From positions 1 to 64,000 of the forward strand of contig VXCM01005154.1 in the NCBI GenBank assembly GCA_014773175.1: a stretch of DNA of 64,000 nt. Reading direction: 5' to 3'. Both the position numbers and the translations under genes were made by a program. Source of the stretch: Lucifuga dentata (Eukaryota > Chordata > Actinopteri > Ophidiiformes > Bythitidae). Below are positions 24,620 to 35,975 of the stretch, one piece after another. How positions within the stretch are numbered: position 1 is the first letter of the stretch; each line of letters begins with the position of its first letter. Below the pieces are notes generated by a model that saw only the letters and a program-made list of their open reading frames with translations, had not been told where the DNA came from and ran no database searches.

Positions 24620-25184
24620 GTGTAGTTAGCTGCCATTGTGGGAACTTTTTGGATTTGGTAACAAAGACAGTAAGTTGGTAGACGCCCCAGTCTGCAAGAA
24701 ACGCCGATCGACAGTAACCGCTAAAGGGGGCGGTACCACCAACCTGTTCACCACCTTCACCTCCATCATCCTGCAGATTTCACCACGGTAGAGACAGGAA
24801 GTAGCAGTTAGCTTGCTAGCCCTGAAACGGGAAAGGTTCCATGAAGGTCTTATTGTGTTGTTAAAGCTAAGTTATCATGGTGTTGGACTCTGACAGGATT
24901 TTCTCTCTCCTGGTTATTATATCAAGCTTTCTTGAGCTTGCTGTTTGATTACGTGTTTTTGTGTTTTGTAAGCTCCTTCCTGTAATAATGCAGTTTCCCT
25001 CTGAGTTCATTTGCCAAAAAAGAGACAAAACACACAATAAGCAAAGTTAAAGATGAATTTGACTGATAGTATTATTATTTTTATTTTTCAAATTTTCTAT
25101 AGATATCGCGATAATATTGTTATCGTGAGTTCTTTTGGCCACGATAATGGTGAAGTGAAAATCTGATATTGTGACAGCCCTATT

Positions 25185-25245
25185 CTCTCTCTCTCTATAT
25201 ATATATCTATATAGATATATAGATATATCTATATATATCTACACA
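25185..25245. repeat. TC then TATA/GATA-type microsatellite
   Basis: Short TC tract running into TATATATATCTATATAGATA, which is itself partly palindromic. Confidence 0.85.
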
Positions 25246-26795
25246 ACAGATGAGTGTAGAAAAAGTATGAAATAAAGCAAAAGAATATTTCCTCCTAGTG
25301 TTTTTAGGTCTGTAAATGACGGTTTCAGAGAATCGGAGAATGTGTTTTCTGATTAGCTTCGTCTGACCTGCTTCATGCTGGACGTTCACTCCCCAAATTA
25401 CACCTGCAGCATCCTAATTGGCTTAGGATATTGGTTTTAATCAGGGAGAGTACTGCGATTAAGATCCCAAAGCTACCTCCACAAAGCTAAGACACGACAA
25501 AGAGAAAGAATGAGAGAAAGATGGGCAGCAGAGAGAGAGAGAAACCACAAAAAAAAAAAAAAAAAANAAAAAAAAAAAAAAAAAGAGCTGGAAATGAGTG
25601 TTTAGTAAATGAAAACGAAGTATCTGTGGCATTTTGAGCCACCTCACGCAGAAGTGAGTACTTAATGACGCGCATTAAGCAGAGATTTATTAAGGAATCT
25701 GTGGAAGGCTATTAGCTGTGCCTTTGATTTATTCATCAGGGACTGAAGCAGCACAATAAATATGGAATTAACTGCCACCCTGTTCAGACCACAGCTCAGG
25801 GGAACACCCGAGCAGAATGAGAATTTGGATCCAGAGGGTGTCGATATCTTGTTTTGGAGATTAGCTCATGATAGCTAGTTAGAGATTTCGGTCCGTGCAG
25901 ACATAACTGATGGCAGATGCTCGCAATGAATTCCCCTACACACACACACACACACATAAACCTCATAATGCAGCTTCAATTGCATGTGATGTAATTCACA
26001 AAGCTAATTTTTTTTATTTCTCTTTCTGTCCAGTGAGACAAAATTTCTGAGCGTGATGAGACTTAAAGTGAGGAAAAGTCATCCTCTTTAAAATCCTCTC
26101 AACGAGCCAATCAGCCGCCTCATCCCAACCCAGCTGATTCAAAGACACACACACACACACGCTTATCTCTGAAGGGTAACATTTACACACACTTTAGATC
26201 ATGAACCTCAAACATCTGCTGCACACGTTAGATGTCTTTCCTGATGCGTTCCAGCTTATGCTGTTTAAAAGGGGGCATAAAGGGGATAACGTGATGCAAT
26301 TACATAATGCCGCTGTATATATATATATATATTTAACTGGCCTCGGTATCTGGAATTCACATGGGGAGTTTCATCTGGTATTATGCAGTGAAGGTCAAAA
26401 CAAATAATTTTAACCTTTGTGATTAACCTTTGTGATTCTGAAGAAACATCCATTTAATCTGCGTTAACCGTGCAGAAGCACACGGTCGCTATAGTGTGAG
26501 AGTTCACGTTTACGTTCCACACACCGAGTCTACCTCACATCCTCAGTAAGCGGGCCGCGGACTGAAATACGATTTAATCCAGACCAGAGCCGAGCCTAAA
26601 AATGCTCTTTAATTCAACCTGGGAGCAGAAATGTCATTATTACGGGAGCAGCCTTTATTTTTGGCTTTTATTTTAATACTTCCTGTCAAAAAAAAATGTC
26701 TAATTTTGAAAGGAATGTAGTCTTTGGTTGTTAGCGGATTTTGACCAGACAAAGGAAACAGCGAGACGGTTAGAGCTCCCTAACATCAGCATGTA
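25246..26795. other. Stretch without a gene; possible conserved non-coding blocks
   Basis: Segments 25385-25480 (CATCCTAATTGGCTTAGGAT, GGTTTTAATCAGGG) and 25583-25800 (GACGCGCATTAAGC, GGAATTAACTGCCACC) are single-copy and rich in homeodomain-type cores. An A-run with a single N (25567) separates them. CA tracts lie near 25941 and 26145 and a TA tract at 26316-26332. Confidence 0.3.
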
Positions 26796-26799
26796 TTAA

Positions 26800-27020
26800 A
26801 GGACCATAACAGTGGTTTTGCACGTTTGAGCCCAATATATACAACCAGCAACAACCAACCATTTCCCAAAACAGACTACTGGAGCAGTAAAAATTAGGAT
26901 TGTTTTTCCTACCTTCAAGACTGTTTCAGTTCATTCCAGTACGCTATAAAAATCAGCTTGCGGAGACTTGAAATGCGCTTGAGATAAATAATGCGTCACA
27001 GCGAGCGAACGCGACGTTAA
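26800..27020 (+). mobile_element. Left half of a TTAA/AGGACC-family element
   Basis: TTAA (26796-26799) precedes AGGACCATAACAGTGGTTTT. GCACGTTTGAGCCCAATATA, ACCATTTCCCAAAACAG, TTTTTCCTACCTTCAAGACTG and AAAATCAGCTTG follow the family order. The right half is not found. Confidence 0.7.
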
Positions 27021-27217
27021 CACATCTAATGTGACATTAAAGCATCAAAGAATGAGACAAAGTCATTTTCATTTAGGTCGAAACAGGAGCGCGAATCTTT
27101 GGAAACAAGTTTATTTAGTCTGACTGATGAATTTCTAGCTTTAAATCGTCAAACGAGAAAAATCGTCAAAACTTACTTATACTCCATCGTTACCCTCAAC
27201 ATCAGAGCATTCCCATG

Positions 27218-27248
<31 letters not shown>

Positions 27249-27951
27249 TATGGCATATCGTTTGCTTCATGTTTCTCATTCTGTCCGTGCGTCCGTCCCT
27301 GAGGACTCTGCAGTCCTCCACATGTCCATTCATTTGCATCACGTGTATGGAGGCGCGTCTCACAGATCTGTAACCTGGAGGATCGCTTCTGAGTCTGGTG
27401 CTTCAACTTCTAACATTAAACGCATCTTGACCGCGTGCTGCAACCGTCACACGTGCCCACGCGCTTTCATGCTCGCATGCTCAAACGAACACGAGGTCCG
27501 TACATCCCGTACACATGGACACACCAACACACACCCACACAAAAAAGCATCAGCTTTCCCGGTTTCCCTTTGCCTCTGAGGAAATCTAAATAATTCTGTG
27601 TGTAATTATGCCAGTAATGCCACACTGGCGCGAGATCAGAACGTCCTGTGGGATTGCTGCCTTGCATGCACATCAAAGCCATAGTAAGGAGACTGGCATC
27701 CAGGCGTCTATATGTGTCTGTTACGTAACATGGAGCTAGATGCTCCCATGTGAGCATCCCACAGGGCACCGCCTCGCTCCGTATTAATCTGATGAATCCT
27801 GGTTATTTGGGCCTTCTGGTTTTTCTGAGGATCCAGCTGTAAGATACGCTCTGTACTTTGATCAGGATCAAATGGCTTCGGCGCACCAGACAGCACATCT
27901 CCCGTAAAACTAAAAGAATCCAGGAAGAATGCAGTGAATGAATTGTGGTGG
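27021..27951. other. Stretch without a recognised gene
   Basis: Contains a TA tract at 27222-27251. The 27590-27900 segment is single-copy (for example CACACTGGCGCGAGATCAG) with no sign of coding. Confidence 0.35.
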
Positions 27952-27955
27952 TTAA

Positions 27956-28459
27956 AGGACCATACTGCATGTTTAAGTCGAATAAATACTACACACGTGC
28001 AATCAAATTTTTAATCTTCCTGTATTTTGCCAAATTCCCTAATCTTTCAAAATCAAATGCTCACCCACCTTAAAGTCAAGGTTTCACCTGCTAACACATA
28101 TGTCCAAATGTAGAAGGGACGGTCATTTTTAATTTACCAGTAAAAGCCATTTTCTCCTGGGACTATATTCCCTGGCAGAGACATATGTTCAGCTGCAGCT
28201 CCATGTTGGAGCAGATAAATAAAGTTACAAAAACCGTAAAGGATGTGGTGTTTGCTGTGATGGATTACTTCTCTCAAATGTGTTTCAAGTCTCTGCAAGT
28301 TGATTTTTATGGCGTAATGGAATAAACTGAAACCAATGGCAGTCTGGAAAGTAGGAAAAAAAACTGCTCCAGTTGTATAGTTTGGAAAATGGTTGTCAGT
28401 ACGTGTATGCAGTTTGTATATATTGGGCTCAAACATGCAAAAATCACTGGTATTGACCT
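27956..28459 (-). mobile_element. Full TTAA/AGGACC-family element, inverted orientation
   Basis: TTAA on both sides (27952-27955 and 28460-28463). The plus strand starts AGGACCATACTGCATG and ends TTGGGCTCAAACATGC...GACCT. Internal blocks are inverted relative to 21073-21645: CTAATCTTTCAAAATCAAAT is on the left here, and AAACTGAAACCAATGGCAGT then CTGGAAAGTAGG on the right. 504 bp, no coding capacity. Confidence 0.8.
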
Positions 28460-28873
28460 TTAATATGTACTTTGTGGGTGGGGGGTGCTGAATCGGCTCT
28501 TCAGGGCTCCTCTTCCTTTGCTTAGGTAGAAATGGTTTGGTGCATCCTGCAAAAAGGATTCATGGCGATTGCTGATTTGATTTTATATGAAATTGAATTC
28601 AGGGTCCATAAATTCAAAATGCATTATAACATCTTATTTTATATTGTCACACATCAGTACTATATCAAAAATATAGTAAAAAAAAAAAACACAAAAATTT
28701 TTAGCTGAAGTACTGCATTATGCACAGTTCAATAAAACAAGATTGTGTTGTTTCCAAAATATTGCATAGAAAGCCATAATTTGGTGCTACATCCTGTTAT
28801 TACAAAAATGTAAAGCTTGGGATCCATACACTACGCTCAGACCGCTTGCTGCAACAGACAACGGGTCACACGT

Positions 28874-28907
<34 letters not shown>

Positions 28908-29487
28908 CAAATACAATTTTTCACGAACACAGTAAAGAGTCCAAAATGAACACTTACATGTGCACGCACACCACAACGTCAATATCAAAAACAAACAATA
29001 AACCTGCAGTTTCATGTGGAGAGGAGAGATGTGAGCGTGTTGACACAGAGCATGCATGCGGCGGGCTGATATATTTCCACGCTGCTAATGATGCAGATAG
29101 AATTTCCTGGCGCTGCTCTGAGAGCGCATCTTTACATGCACGGACGCAACCGCCGCACGGCTCTGCAAAGCTCTGCTAGCACCTGAAATGGGAACGGAGC
29201 CAGCTGTTACCATTGGCTACAGATTAGTGTGTGTGTGTGTGTGTGTGTGTGTTAAAGAGCCATATCTATCTCTCAGACACCTGTGATCCAGTCTCTAATA
29301 TCATCCTCTTCCTTTATGAACATTGAAGTAGCTTGAAATAAATCTATTCCAGGAGAAACATTTCTCCCACTTTTGGGTGGATTTCTCAGGGTCACAATGC
29401 TTATATTGATTTATAAAGATGGATTATGTGCAATATACATAGAACTATAAAGCTAGAAATCTCTGTCTTGTATGTCTGTGACACCAA
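28460..29487. other. Stretch without a gene; CA and GT tracts
   Basis: A CA tract at 28878-28905 and a GT tract at 29227-29252 lie in single-copy sequence. The open frames here owe their length to the tracts. Confidence 0.5.
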
Positions 29488-29640
29488 CGTCTTTAGAACC
29501 CAGTACTGTATGAAGCTGAAATTCAGCAGGTTTATTGTTCAGGACCCAAAGACATGCAGCGTCACGTGTGAAGTTGTTTTGATGAGTGGTTCTCGAATTT
29601 AGCTGTGCCGGTAAAAAGTAGTCCGTGCGGCAGTGTATGC
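29488..29640 (+). repeat. Dispersed repeat, second copy (compare 18185-18330)
   Basis: AGAACCCAGTACTGTATGAA, CAGGACCCAAAGACATGCAG, GATGAGTGGTTCTCGAATTT and GTCCGTGCGGCAG follow the same order and spacing as the first copy. Confidence 0.6.
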
Positions 29641-29659
29641 TGCCGCACGGACTACTTTT
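29614..29659. repeat. Perfect 20-bp hairpin with 6-nt loop
   Basis: Arm AAAAGTAGTCCGTGCGGCAG (29614-29633), loop TGTATG, and exact complement at 29640-29659. It is followed by three imperfect tandem units of GGACTACTTTTAATAG up to about 29728. Confidence 0.95.
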
Positions 29660-29893
29660 AATAGCTGCTACTATTAGCTGGACTACTTTTAATAGTAGCT
29701 GGACTACTTTTAATAGCTGCTACTATTGTTAGTCACCAAACACAATTACGGTAATGTCATATTATCTACAGTTACAGATCAATAGTTAGTTGTTGAAAAT
29801 GAAGGGAAACTGATTTGGAAGAGTTAATGAAGTTTTAGCTTTATGAAGGGAAAAGCGGCATAAAGTCCGACCCATTTCGAACAGGCACATTCA

Positions 29894-29995
29894 AAAATTC
29901 AACATTTCACCTTCCTATGCACAACTGTAGAAGGCACAGTTGCAATTGATCATGCTATACATACAGTATAGCATGATCAATTATATGTATGTATG

Positions 29996-30049
<54 letters not shown>

Positions 30050-30051
30050 CA

Positions 30052-30089
<38 letters not shown>

Positions 30090-30150
30090 CATGATCAATT
30101 ACAACTGTGCCTTCTACAGTTGTGTGTAGGAAGGTGAAATGTTGAATTTT
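29894..30150. repeat. 66-bp inverted repeat around an AT/CA microsatellite core
   Basis: Arms 29894-29959 and 30085-30150 are inverted copies with about 3 mismatches. The 125-bp spacer includes GTATAGCATGATCAATT, which forms a further perfect 17-bp hairpin with 29944-29960 (5-nt loop), then TATG, TA, CA and TA tracts. The right arm continues into the right half of a TTAA-family element. Confidence 0.92.
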
Positions 30151-30297
30151 AAGGAGGTTGTTTCACCTGAACATTTGATTTTGAAAGTTTAGGGGATTTG
30201 AATTAATGAATGAAATGATATATTTTGGGAAATGGTTGTCAGCGTATATGGATTGTATATAATGGGCTCAAACATGCACGATTGCCGGTATGGTCCT
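30150..30297 (+). mobile_element. Right half of a TTAA/AGGACC-family element
   Basis: Contains ACATTTGATTTTGAAAGTTT, GGGAAATGGTTGTCAG, AATGGGCTCAAACATGCACG and CGGTATGGTCCT followed by TTAA (30298-30301). The upstream side merges with the inverted repeat at 30085-30150, which looks like an inverted duplication of this element's interior. Confidence 0.75.
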
Positions 30298-30301
30298 TTA
30301 A

Positions 30302-30770
30302 AGTTGTGTGCTGTATGCTGGCAGAGCTCAAACAGAGCAGAACAAAGCGCTGCAGCTCATGAGCTTCTCGTGTTGCATTACTCCTGCTTTCATCTGTCAT
30401 TGTTTACTTTTATTGTGAAAGGTCTGGCAGACCAGTCAAAGTCGAACTTGTGGGAGAATCTGAGTGTTGCTTAAGGTTGATTCACCAGTTGGGACTCAAA
30501 ACGAGGCTCCAATACACACTTATCTTCTTTATTTTTATTAACCTCCAGCAGGGAAATTAGTTTGTCACCTCCATAAAAAGACTTTTACATAAAAGACAAT
30601 ACACAGTAAAATACACACATTCAAGACAGATCTCAGAATTATTCAACCACCTGCAAGAAAAAAGGCATAAATAAACGGCGCTTACACTGCATAAATCCTC
30701 CCAATAAGAACAATTGATAAACGTAAAAGCTTTCATTATTTAAAAGAGCAGCAATGAAAAGAGCCAATTG
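30302..30770. other. Stretch without a recognised gene
   Basis: Single-copy AT-rich DNA with no element or coding segment recognised. Confidence 0.4.
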
Positions 30771-30860
30771 CTATTTCTTTCTTTCTTTTTCTTTCTTTCT
30801 TTCTTTCTTAGGATCCCCATTAGCACCAGCTTATGCATTGGCTATTCTTCCTGGGGTCCA
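30771..30860 (-). mobile_element. Probable LINE 3'-tail fragment with (TTTC)n
   Basis: A TTTC tract runs into AGGATCCCCATTAGCACCAG and GCTATTCTTCCTGGGGTCC. Read on the minus strand this is a GGACCCCAGGAAGA...ATGGGGATCC 3' end followed by a simple A-rich tail, a pattern I know from fish LINE 3' ends. The clade is not determined. Confidence 0.45.
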
Positions 30861-31337
30861 ACACACACACAGATATACACACACAATACATACAACACAC
30901 AAAACAGCTCCATTTCCTAAAATTAATAATTCAAAAAAACCGAGGAAATCTGAAGAGAAACAAAAATTGTCACATTTCAACAAGATGTCAAACAAACATA
31001 ATAGTTTGTAGCTTCCCTTTTAGTGGACAATTCAGTGTATGCCAATCAATATTTAAATCTCCTAGAAAATAAATCTCATTGTCAAGATTACACACTTTAT
31101 CCAACATTTCACACAATTTCTAAAACCCAAAATGACACAACAAGGAGAAAATAAACAATAATTAATAAATACATACAAGTTCAGCAGACTAAAAAACTCT
31201 GGAGTGTTGAGATACATCATTTATCACGTGATTTATTTAGAAGTTTCATAAAGGTCTTTCTCAATCACGTGAAAGCTGCCTAATGCACAATTTAAAGCGA
31301 TTGTTTGTATCTGCTCTAAAAGATGTATCGTCATGCT
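30861..31337. other. Stretch without a recognised gene
   Basis: A short CA tract near 30860 and AT-rich sequence; nothing recognised. Confidence 0.4.
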
Positions 31338-32072
31338 ACGGCTGGGTGATAAATCGATTTAATCGATTAATTCGAGGTTACGTATTGGCACGATGTGTAA
31401 AATGGCTAAATCAGAAAATCGAGGTTTTTTTTTTAAACTACTAACTAGTTTTAACGGGGAAATTGCGGCAGAGTCGCTCTCCGTCAGTCAAGCCCGTTCC
31501 CGCTTTGTGTGCGTTAAACCTACAAGCCTTGATTATACTTCAGCGTGTTCGTGAGGGTCCGCGGCTCCGCCTGCAGCGGACACGGACACGGTCTCCTACC
31601 TTACCAATCAACGGTCCGTCACGTTCGCTGATGTCACGCCCACAAAGCTTTCAGCAGGTCAGATGTGCAGCAAGATGCTAACAAACACTTCGACTGAAGA
31701 TGAGCTCGTTTCTAAAAAGGTAACGTCTCTTCATCATTTGGAAGTTGTTCGGTTTTGCGCTTCACGGCGCGGAGCTCCTATAAACGTTACAGACCCGTTT
31801 GCTGCAGCTTCACGCTGTAGGTGGAAAACTAACAAGTCAGAGCATCAAGAGGCAGCAGACAGGAAGCTGGACTTCCTGCTAAAACCTTTCAGTTTAAAAG
31901 GTTTTGGTTAAAAAACAATTTATTATTTTAATAAAGAAAATACTCATTTGAATTAGGTTGTTTTTTTTTTTTTAAATANCCCCCCCCCCACCCATTAAAA
32001 ATTGATGAAAATCGCAAATTGGTGATCATGTGAAAAAAATCGAGATTTTATTTTTAGGCCATATCGCCCAGC
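31338..32072 (+). mobile_element. Near-full BED-finger hAT family element
   Basis: The left end resembles CGGCTGGGTGATAAATCGAT and the right end GGCCATATCGCCCAGCCC. Outside lie TCATGCTA and TCATGGCC, a possible decayed 8-bp target duplication (5 of 8 match). The centre keeps a coding trace of a hAT N-terminus. Residues ELVSKKVTS are read near 31690-31725. One base of frame change later, TTGGAAGTTGTTCGGTTTTG reads WKLFGF, the aromatic core that begins BED zinc fingers; then INVT follows. Stops and shifts make it non-functional. A single N lies at 31979. Confidence 0.75.
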
Positions 32073-32101
32073 CCTCATGGCCATCAGCATTATCATAACT
32101 A

Positions 32102-32102
32102 C

Positions 32103-32137
<35 letters not shown>
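32102..32137. repeat. (CAT)n microsatellite
   Basis: About 12 CAT/ATC units; the Ile/His-rich open frame across it is not a gene. Confidence 0.9.
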
Positions 32138-33329
32138 CTACCGCTCTTCATCAACAACTGCTGCTGCATCTCCTTCCATTACTCATCCCAGCCATCATCT
32201 TCTCCTTCCTCTCCTTCATTGTTACATTTTCATGTCATCATCGTCGTGCCGTCGAGCGGTCGTCGCACGCTGATGGCCTAAACGTCGCCTCTGTTCTGAC
32301 TGATCAAAGCGTTGGCGATGAAGCCTCGTTTCTGATGTTTGTGGCTCACGCTGATTGAAAACCAAATCGTTTTGCATTGTGTGGAGGAAAAGTGGCTGAA
32401 AGCAACAACTCCAAAAACATCGGCCGATTGCGCCGCATTTCATCATGCGCGCATCGAGCTGTCGCTTTGCTGCTGTAAACTTGCAGAGGTTTAAACAGAT
32501 GAAATGAGGATCGTTGACTGATTGGTTATGGCTGCTTACTCCAGCGCGTGTCTGTGTGTGTGTGAGATTCTTGATTTGTCAATAAGCCAGCGTCATCTCC
32601 AGCTCAGGATGGATGAGTTGAAAATTCTCACTAAACCCAGATAATTTATGCCAGCTGTATTGTAACTGGAGAGACGTTTAACTGCACTAATTTGCAAATA
32701 CAGAAAACATTTTAAGTGCAGTAAATCCAGATTTATAATCCCGCAGGGCGAAAACATGCAACAGCTGCAAATGTGTAGCCGAGATGATGCTGATTCTTGA
32801 ACAATTTTGACTTTATTTAATAGTTACAGGATAGATTCAGAAAAATATGATAGTTATTATAGTCATTTCTTTCTCTTTGCATATTATAAGAAGAAGACAG
32901 ATTTTGTCTAATCTTGTTTGACTTTGGCGATGCGCTCTCTAATGAGCGCCGTTCAAATTTTGGATTAAAAAAAATCACAAAACAAATTATCTTATATGAG
33001 TTTTATGCCCCTTCTAAATAAAATCACCATCGCAGTCATATTCTGCAGTTATCCTGCGTTGCTCACAGAAAGTGAAGATGCGTGCCGGAGAACAGGAAGT
33101 TCCCGTGCTTGGCCTCCAGTCGTTGCTGAAATGACTCAGCCGTGTCTGCTGCAGGTGTCAGAGCCAACCTGCTGGTGTCAGGTGGGTTACATTTCACAGG
33201 TTAACCTGATAACCTGCCAACAAGCCTCTCAGGGTTTGCTGCCACATTCAATTACCCCACCTCAGCGGCCGCGTGTTTGTCTGCGAAAGAAAAAGAAAGG
33301 CAGAGATGGATGGAAGGTGAGGATAACAT

Positions 33330-33365
<36 letters not shown>

Positions 33366-34013
33366 GAACAAGGTCTGCAAGTGCATTATATCCATTTCCT
33401 GTATACATATGGAAGGAAAGGCAAGCGAGAGATAAGCTCACAGAGAGAGTAAAGGACTGGAAGAGAAGAGATTGATGGGTATTTACTTGTTTGCTTCCAG
33501 TTTTGTGTGTGTATGTGTGTGCGTGTGCGTGCGCGCTCATCCACCACGCCGCCGCAGCGGGGTGCAAGAACGCTGTCAGAAAGTTTGCGTGATTTGCAGC
33601 GGACACGTTTGAAGTCAGCGGCGTCACCCTCATTACATCCCGATTCATCGTCATTCAGCGGCGCGTTTGACCTGAAGCGGGATGTGAAGCGATTGTTGTG
33701 CCAACTTCCTGATGTCATAACTGTTGTAGCAAAGGCCGATCAGGAGCCGGAGCTTCAAAGACTTTGATAGGCTGTGACAGCGAACAGTGGCCCCTGATTT
33801 TAATAACCATGAGGCTGGTGACAGGGAATCCAGGATCTATTTTATCTTCTCCATCTTTGTTTTAGTTTGACTGGCAGAGAGCACACAGCTTCATTTTTGT
33901 AGAGAAGGCAGAATTCCAAAACTGTAATGAACTGTGGAAGCGTGCAGAGGACGCTTTAAACAGCATCAGCACCGCTAATTGCAGCAGGGAAAGATCTCCG
34001 ACTCATTTGTCAT
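32138..34013. other. Stretch without a recognised gene; (GA)n at 33332-33362
   Basis: Single-copy sequence with a GA tract and a short GTGTGC tract near 33505-33530. A few mid-length open frames lack splice signals or domain motifs. Confidence 0.4.
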
Positions 34014-34433
34014 GCCGCGTTCCAGACGACTCCGAACTCTAAATTTTCCAACTCCTACTTAAAAACATGCGTGGAATGGCAGAGTGCTGATTTGGAAACT
34101 CGGACCAAATCCGTCTACCCTGATTTCAACGAGGATGACATCACTCAACATGGCCTCGCCCTGGAGGCAAACTTTGTGAATGTAAAAAATCTGCTAACAG
34201 CCAAATAAAGTAAATTTTATTGCATGGCATTCAAATATAAAAGGGCTATAAATAAAATAAAACTGTTATGATGTCAAAATATGTCAGTGTTGCTCGTTAG
34301 CTATCTATAGTGTATAGATAACTGTGTCATGCTAGTTTAGTATAAATAATTTCAGAACCGAACTAATTTTACAGTGGGAAGTCGGAATTTCCAACTGGGA
34401 AATTCCGACTGCCCACTTTAACTGGAACGCAGC
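34014..34433 (-). mobile_element. Family A MITE, full length, inverted
   Basis: Starts GCCGCGTTCCAGACGACTC and ends TAACTGGAACGCAGC. The interior has GATGACATCACTCAACATGG and TTTGTGAATGTAAAAAA, the inverted counterparts of the CRE/YY1 block and the ATTCACAAAG block at 48865-49414. Here the CRE has decayed to TGACATCA. 420 bp, no coding sequence. Confidence 0.75.
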
Positions 34434-34763
34434 GTTATTGTAGCACCTGGCTGCCGTATATACTGGAATATAGGGACAGGTAAATGAATAGTTTGGACCT
34501 GGAGCAGCTAGATGCTACAATAGAAACAGGAAGTAAGGAGGGACTCATTTACAGGAAGCAGTGATCACACCGGAGATGAGTTTATGAAAACTGGCACCAT
34601 GTATTAAAATAAAATGCCGAAACAAAATTAAAATGGCCAAAAATTTAACATTAAATTCTACAAAATCGCAGTTTGTTACCAAACCGGTAACAGAAAATAT
34701 CGGCAAAAATCAGTTGTGTCCTTTGGTCCAGTTTCTTGGTGGTTTCATGCCTCTCAGGCCTCT
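34434..34763. other. Stretch without a recognised gene
   Basis: AT-rich single-copy DNA. Confidence 0.4.
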
Positions 34764-34767
34764 TTAA

Positions 34768-34830
34768 AGGACCATACTGGTGATTTTTCATGTTTGAGTG
34801 CAATATATGCAACCTGCATCACTGTCATGA
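34768..34830 (+). mobile_element. Left-end fragment of a TTAA/AGGACC-family element
   Basis: TTAA (34764-34767) precedes AGGACCATACTGGTGATTTT, then CATGTTTGAGTGCAATATAT; homology is lost after about 65 bp. Confidence 0.65.
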
Positions 34831-35039
34831 AGGCAGGAGGGAATTGATGGCGTACTACTTTACGACACACGTCAAAACATTGCACGTTTTAAGTCAGATC
34901 ATGCTCGCTGTAAACACCATGTTGTGTATGTTGTTCGTGTTTTGCCTTTTTTTCTTTTTTGTAACCTTCGTAACCACGCCTCCAAAGCATAAATCCGGTT
35001 TCTTATGCATAGAAAGGTAAAATATATACGTTAGATACG

Positions 35040-35133
35040 CACCTTATGTAACTGTTCCGACTTACGAACAAATCCGACTTACGAACAGCCGTGGGAATGG
35101 AACTCATTTTCATAACCCGGGGACTTCCTGTAT
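35040..35133 (+). mobile_element. Right terminus of a mariner/Tigger-like element
   Basis: GTTCCGACTTACGAACAAAT, CCGACTTACGAACAGCCGTG and CCCGGGGACTTCCTGTATA form the well-known terminus type with repeated CGACTTACGAAC and a TA at the boundary. The other terminus was not found. Confidence 0.5.
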
Positions 35134-35230
35134 ACCATTTATATTAGAACTGCTAAATGAATTCATCTGTCTGCAGATTTATATGTAGTTTTACACGCTG
35201 CTTCATGTTAATAATCCACCATTGTCTTCT

Positions 35231-35274
<44 letters not shown>

Positions 35275-35296
35275 CGTGTGTGTGCGCATGTGCGCG
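35231..35296. repeat. (GT)n compound microsatellite
   Basis: About 20 GT units followed by GCGTGC variants. Confidence 0.9.
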
Positions 35297-35846
35297 TGCC
35301 AGCTTGCATTTTTCTGCACACTTGGCATCGATGACAAGTTTTATCCCCATTTGTTTTATGAATCTGAAGCCTCCTCCATAAGCCTTTCCACTTATGATTT
35401 AACAGACCCATAAGACAACATGGAACAAATCTTTTCTCCTTCCTGTTTCCCGAGGAAGAGAATTACAAAACGTACCGTGACACTGACGTTTATGGATGTT
35501 TTCAACAGATGAGAAGAGGGAATGTAATTTTTTTTTTCCCTCAGTGATCAAAGCATTATTGGCTGTAATTCATAAGAGAATCTGTGTTCTGAAAAGAGAG
35601 ATAATCTGTCACTGTATAACAGATGTAATGCTTCTGAAGACTTGGGCCTACATTAATTTGTGGAGCTGTGTGTGTGTGTGCGTGTGTGTGTGTTCATTTT
35701 AAATATAACTACTAATTACTGAGAATAAATCCAGCCTTGGCAATTGTGTGAAAAGATGCATGGTAATCTTCTTCAGTAGACTTGGTTTATACTGATGGCT
35801 TTATGTGTGAAATGTTGATTACTTTGGAGTTGTGTTGATGTAACAT

Positions 35847-35848
<2 letters not shown>

Positions 35849-35883
<35 letters not shown>

Positions 35884-35912
35884 TTGAGACAATGAAGAGA
35901 TTAAAGCCATGN

Positions 35913-35947
<35 letters not shown>

Positions 35948-35975
35948 TTGAGACAATGAAGAGATTAAAGCCATG
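35849..35975. other. Probable false duplication around N (35912) at a (CA)n tract
   Basis: A CA tract followed by AGATTGAGACAATGAAGAGA and TTAAAGCCATG (35849-35911) is repeated at 35913-35975. Confidence 0.85.

Larger units (their letters stand above)
24347..25180. mobile_element. Probable hAT-like non-autonomous element
   Basis: The left end resembles AG-GTGTCACGATATACTGGT. The right end is the inverted ATCTGATATTGTGACAGCCCT, a terminus type common in fish hAT elements. The flanking sequence gives no convincing 8-bp target duplication, so the exact ends are uncertain. The interior contains two perfect GCTA palindromes (24507-24540 and 24582-24619) and no coding sequence. Confidence 0.5.

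Noticed and set aside
35849..35975. CRISPR-like or satellite array
   Set aside because: There are only two copies, joined by an N, built on a CA tract; the sequence is eukaryotic.
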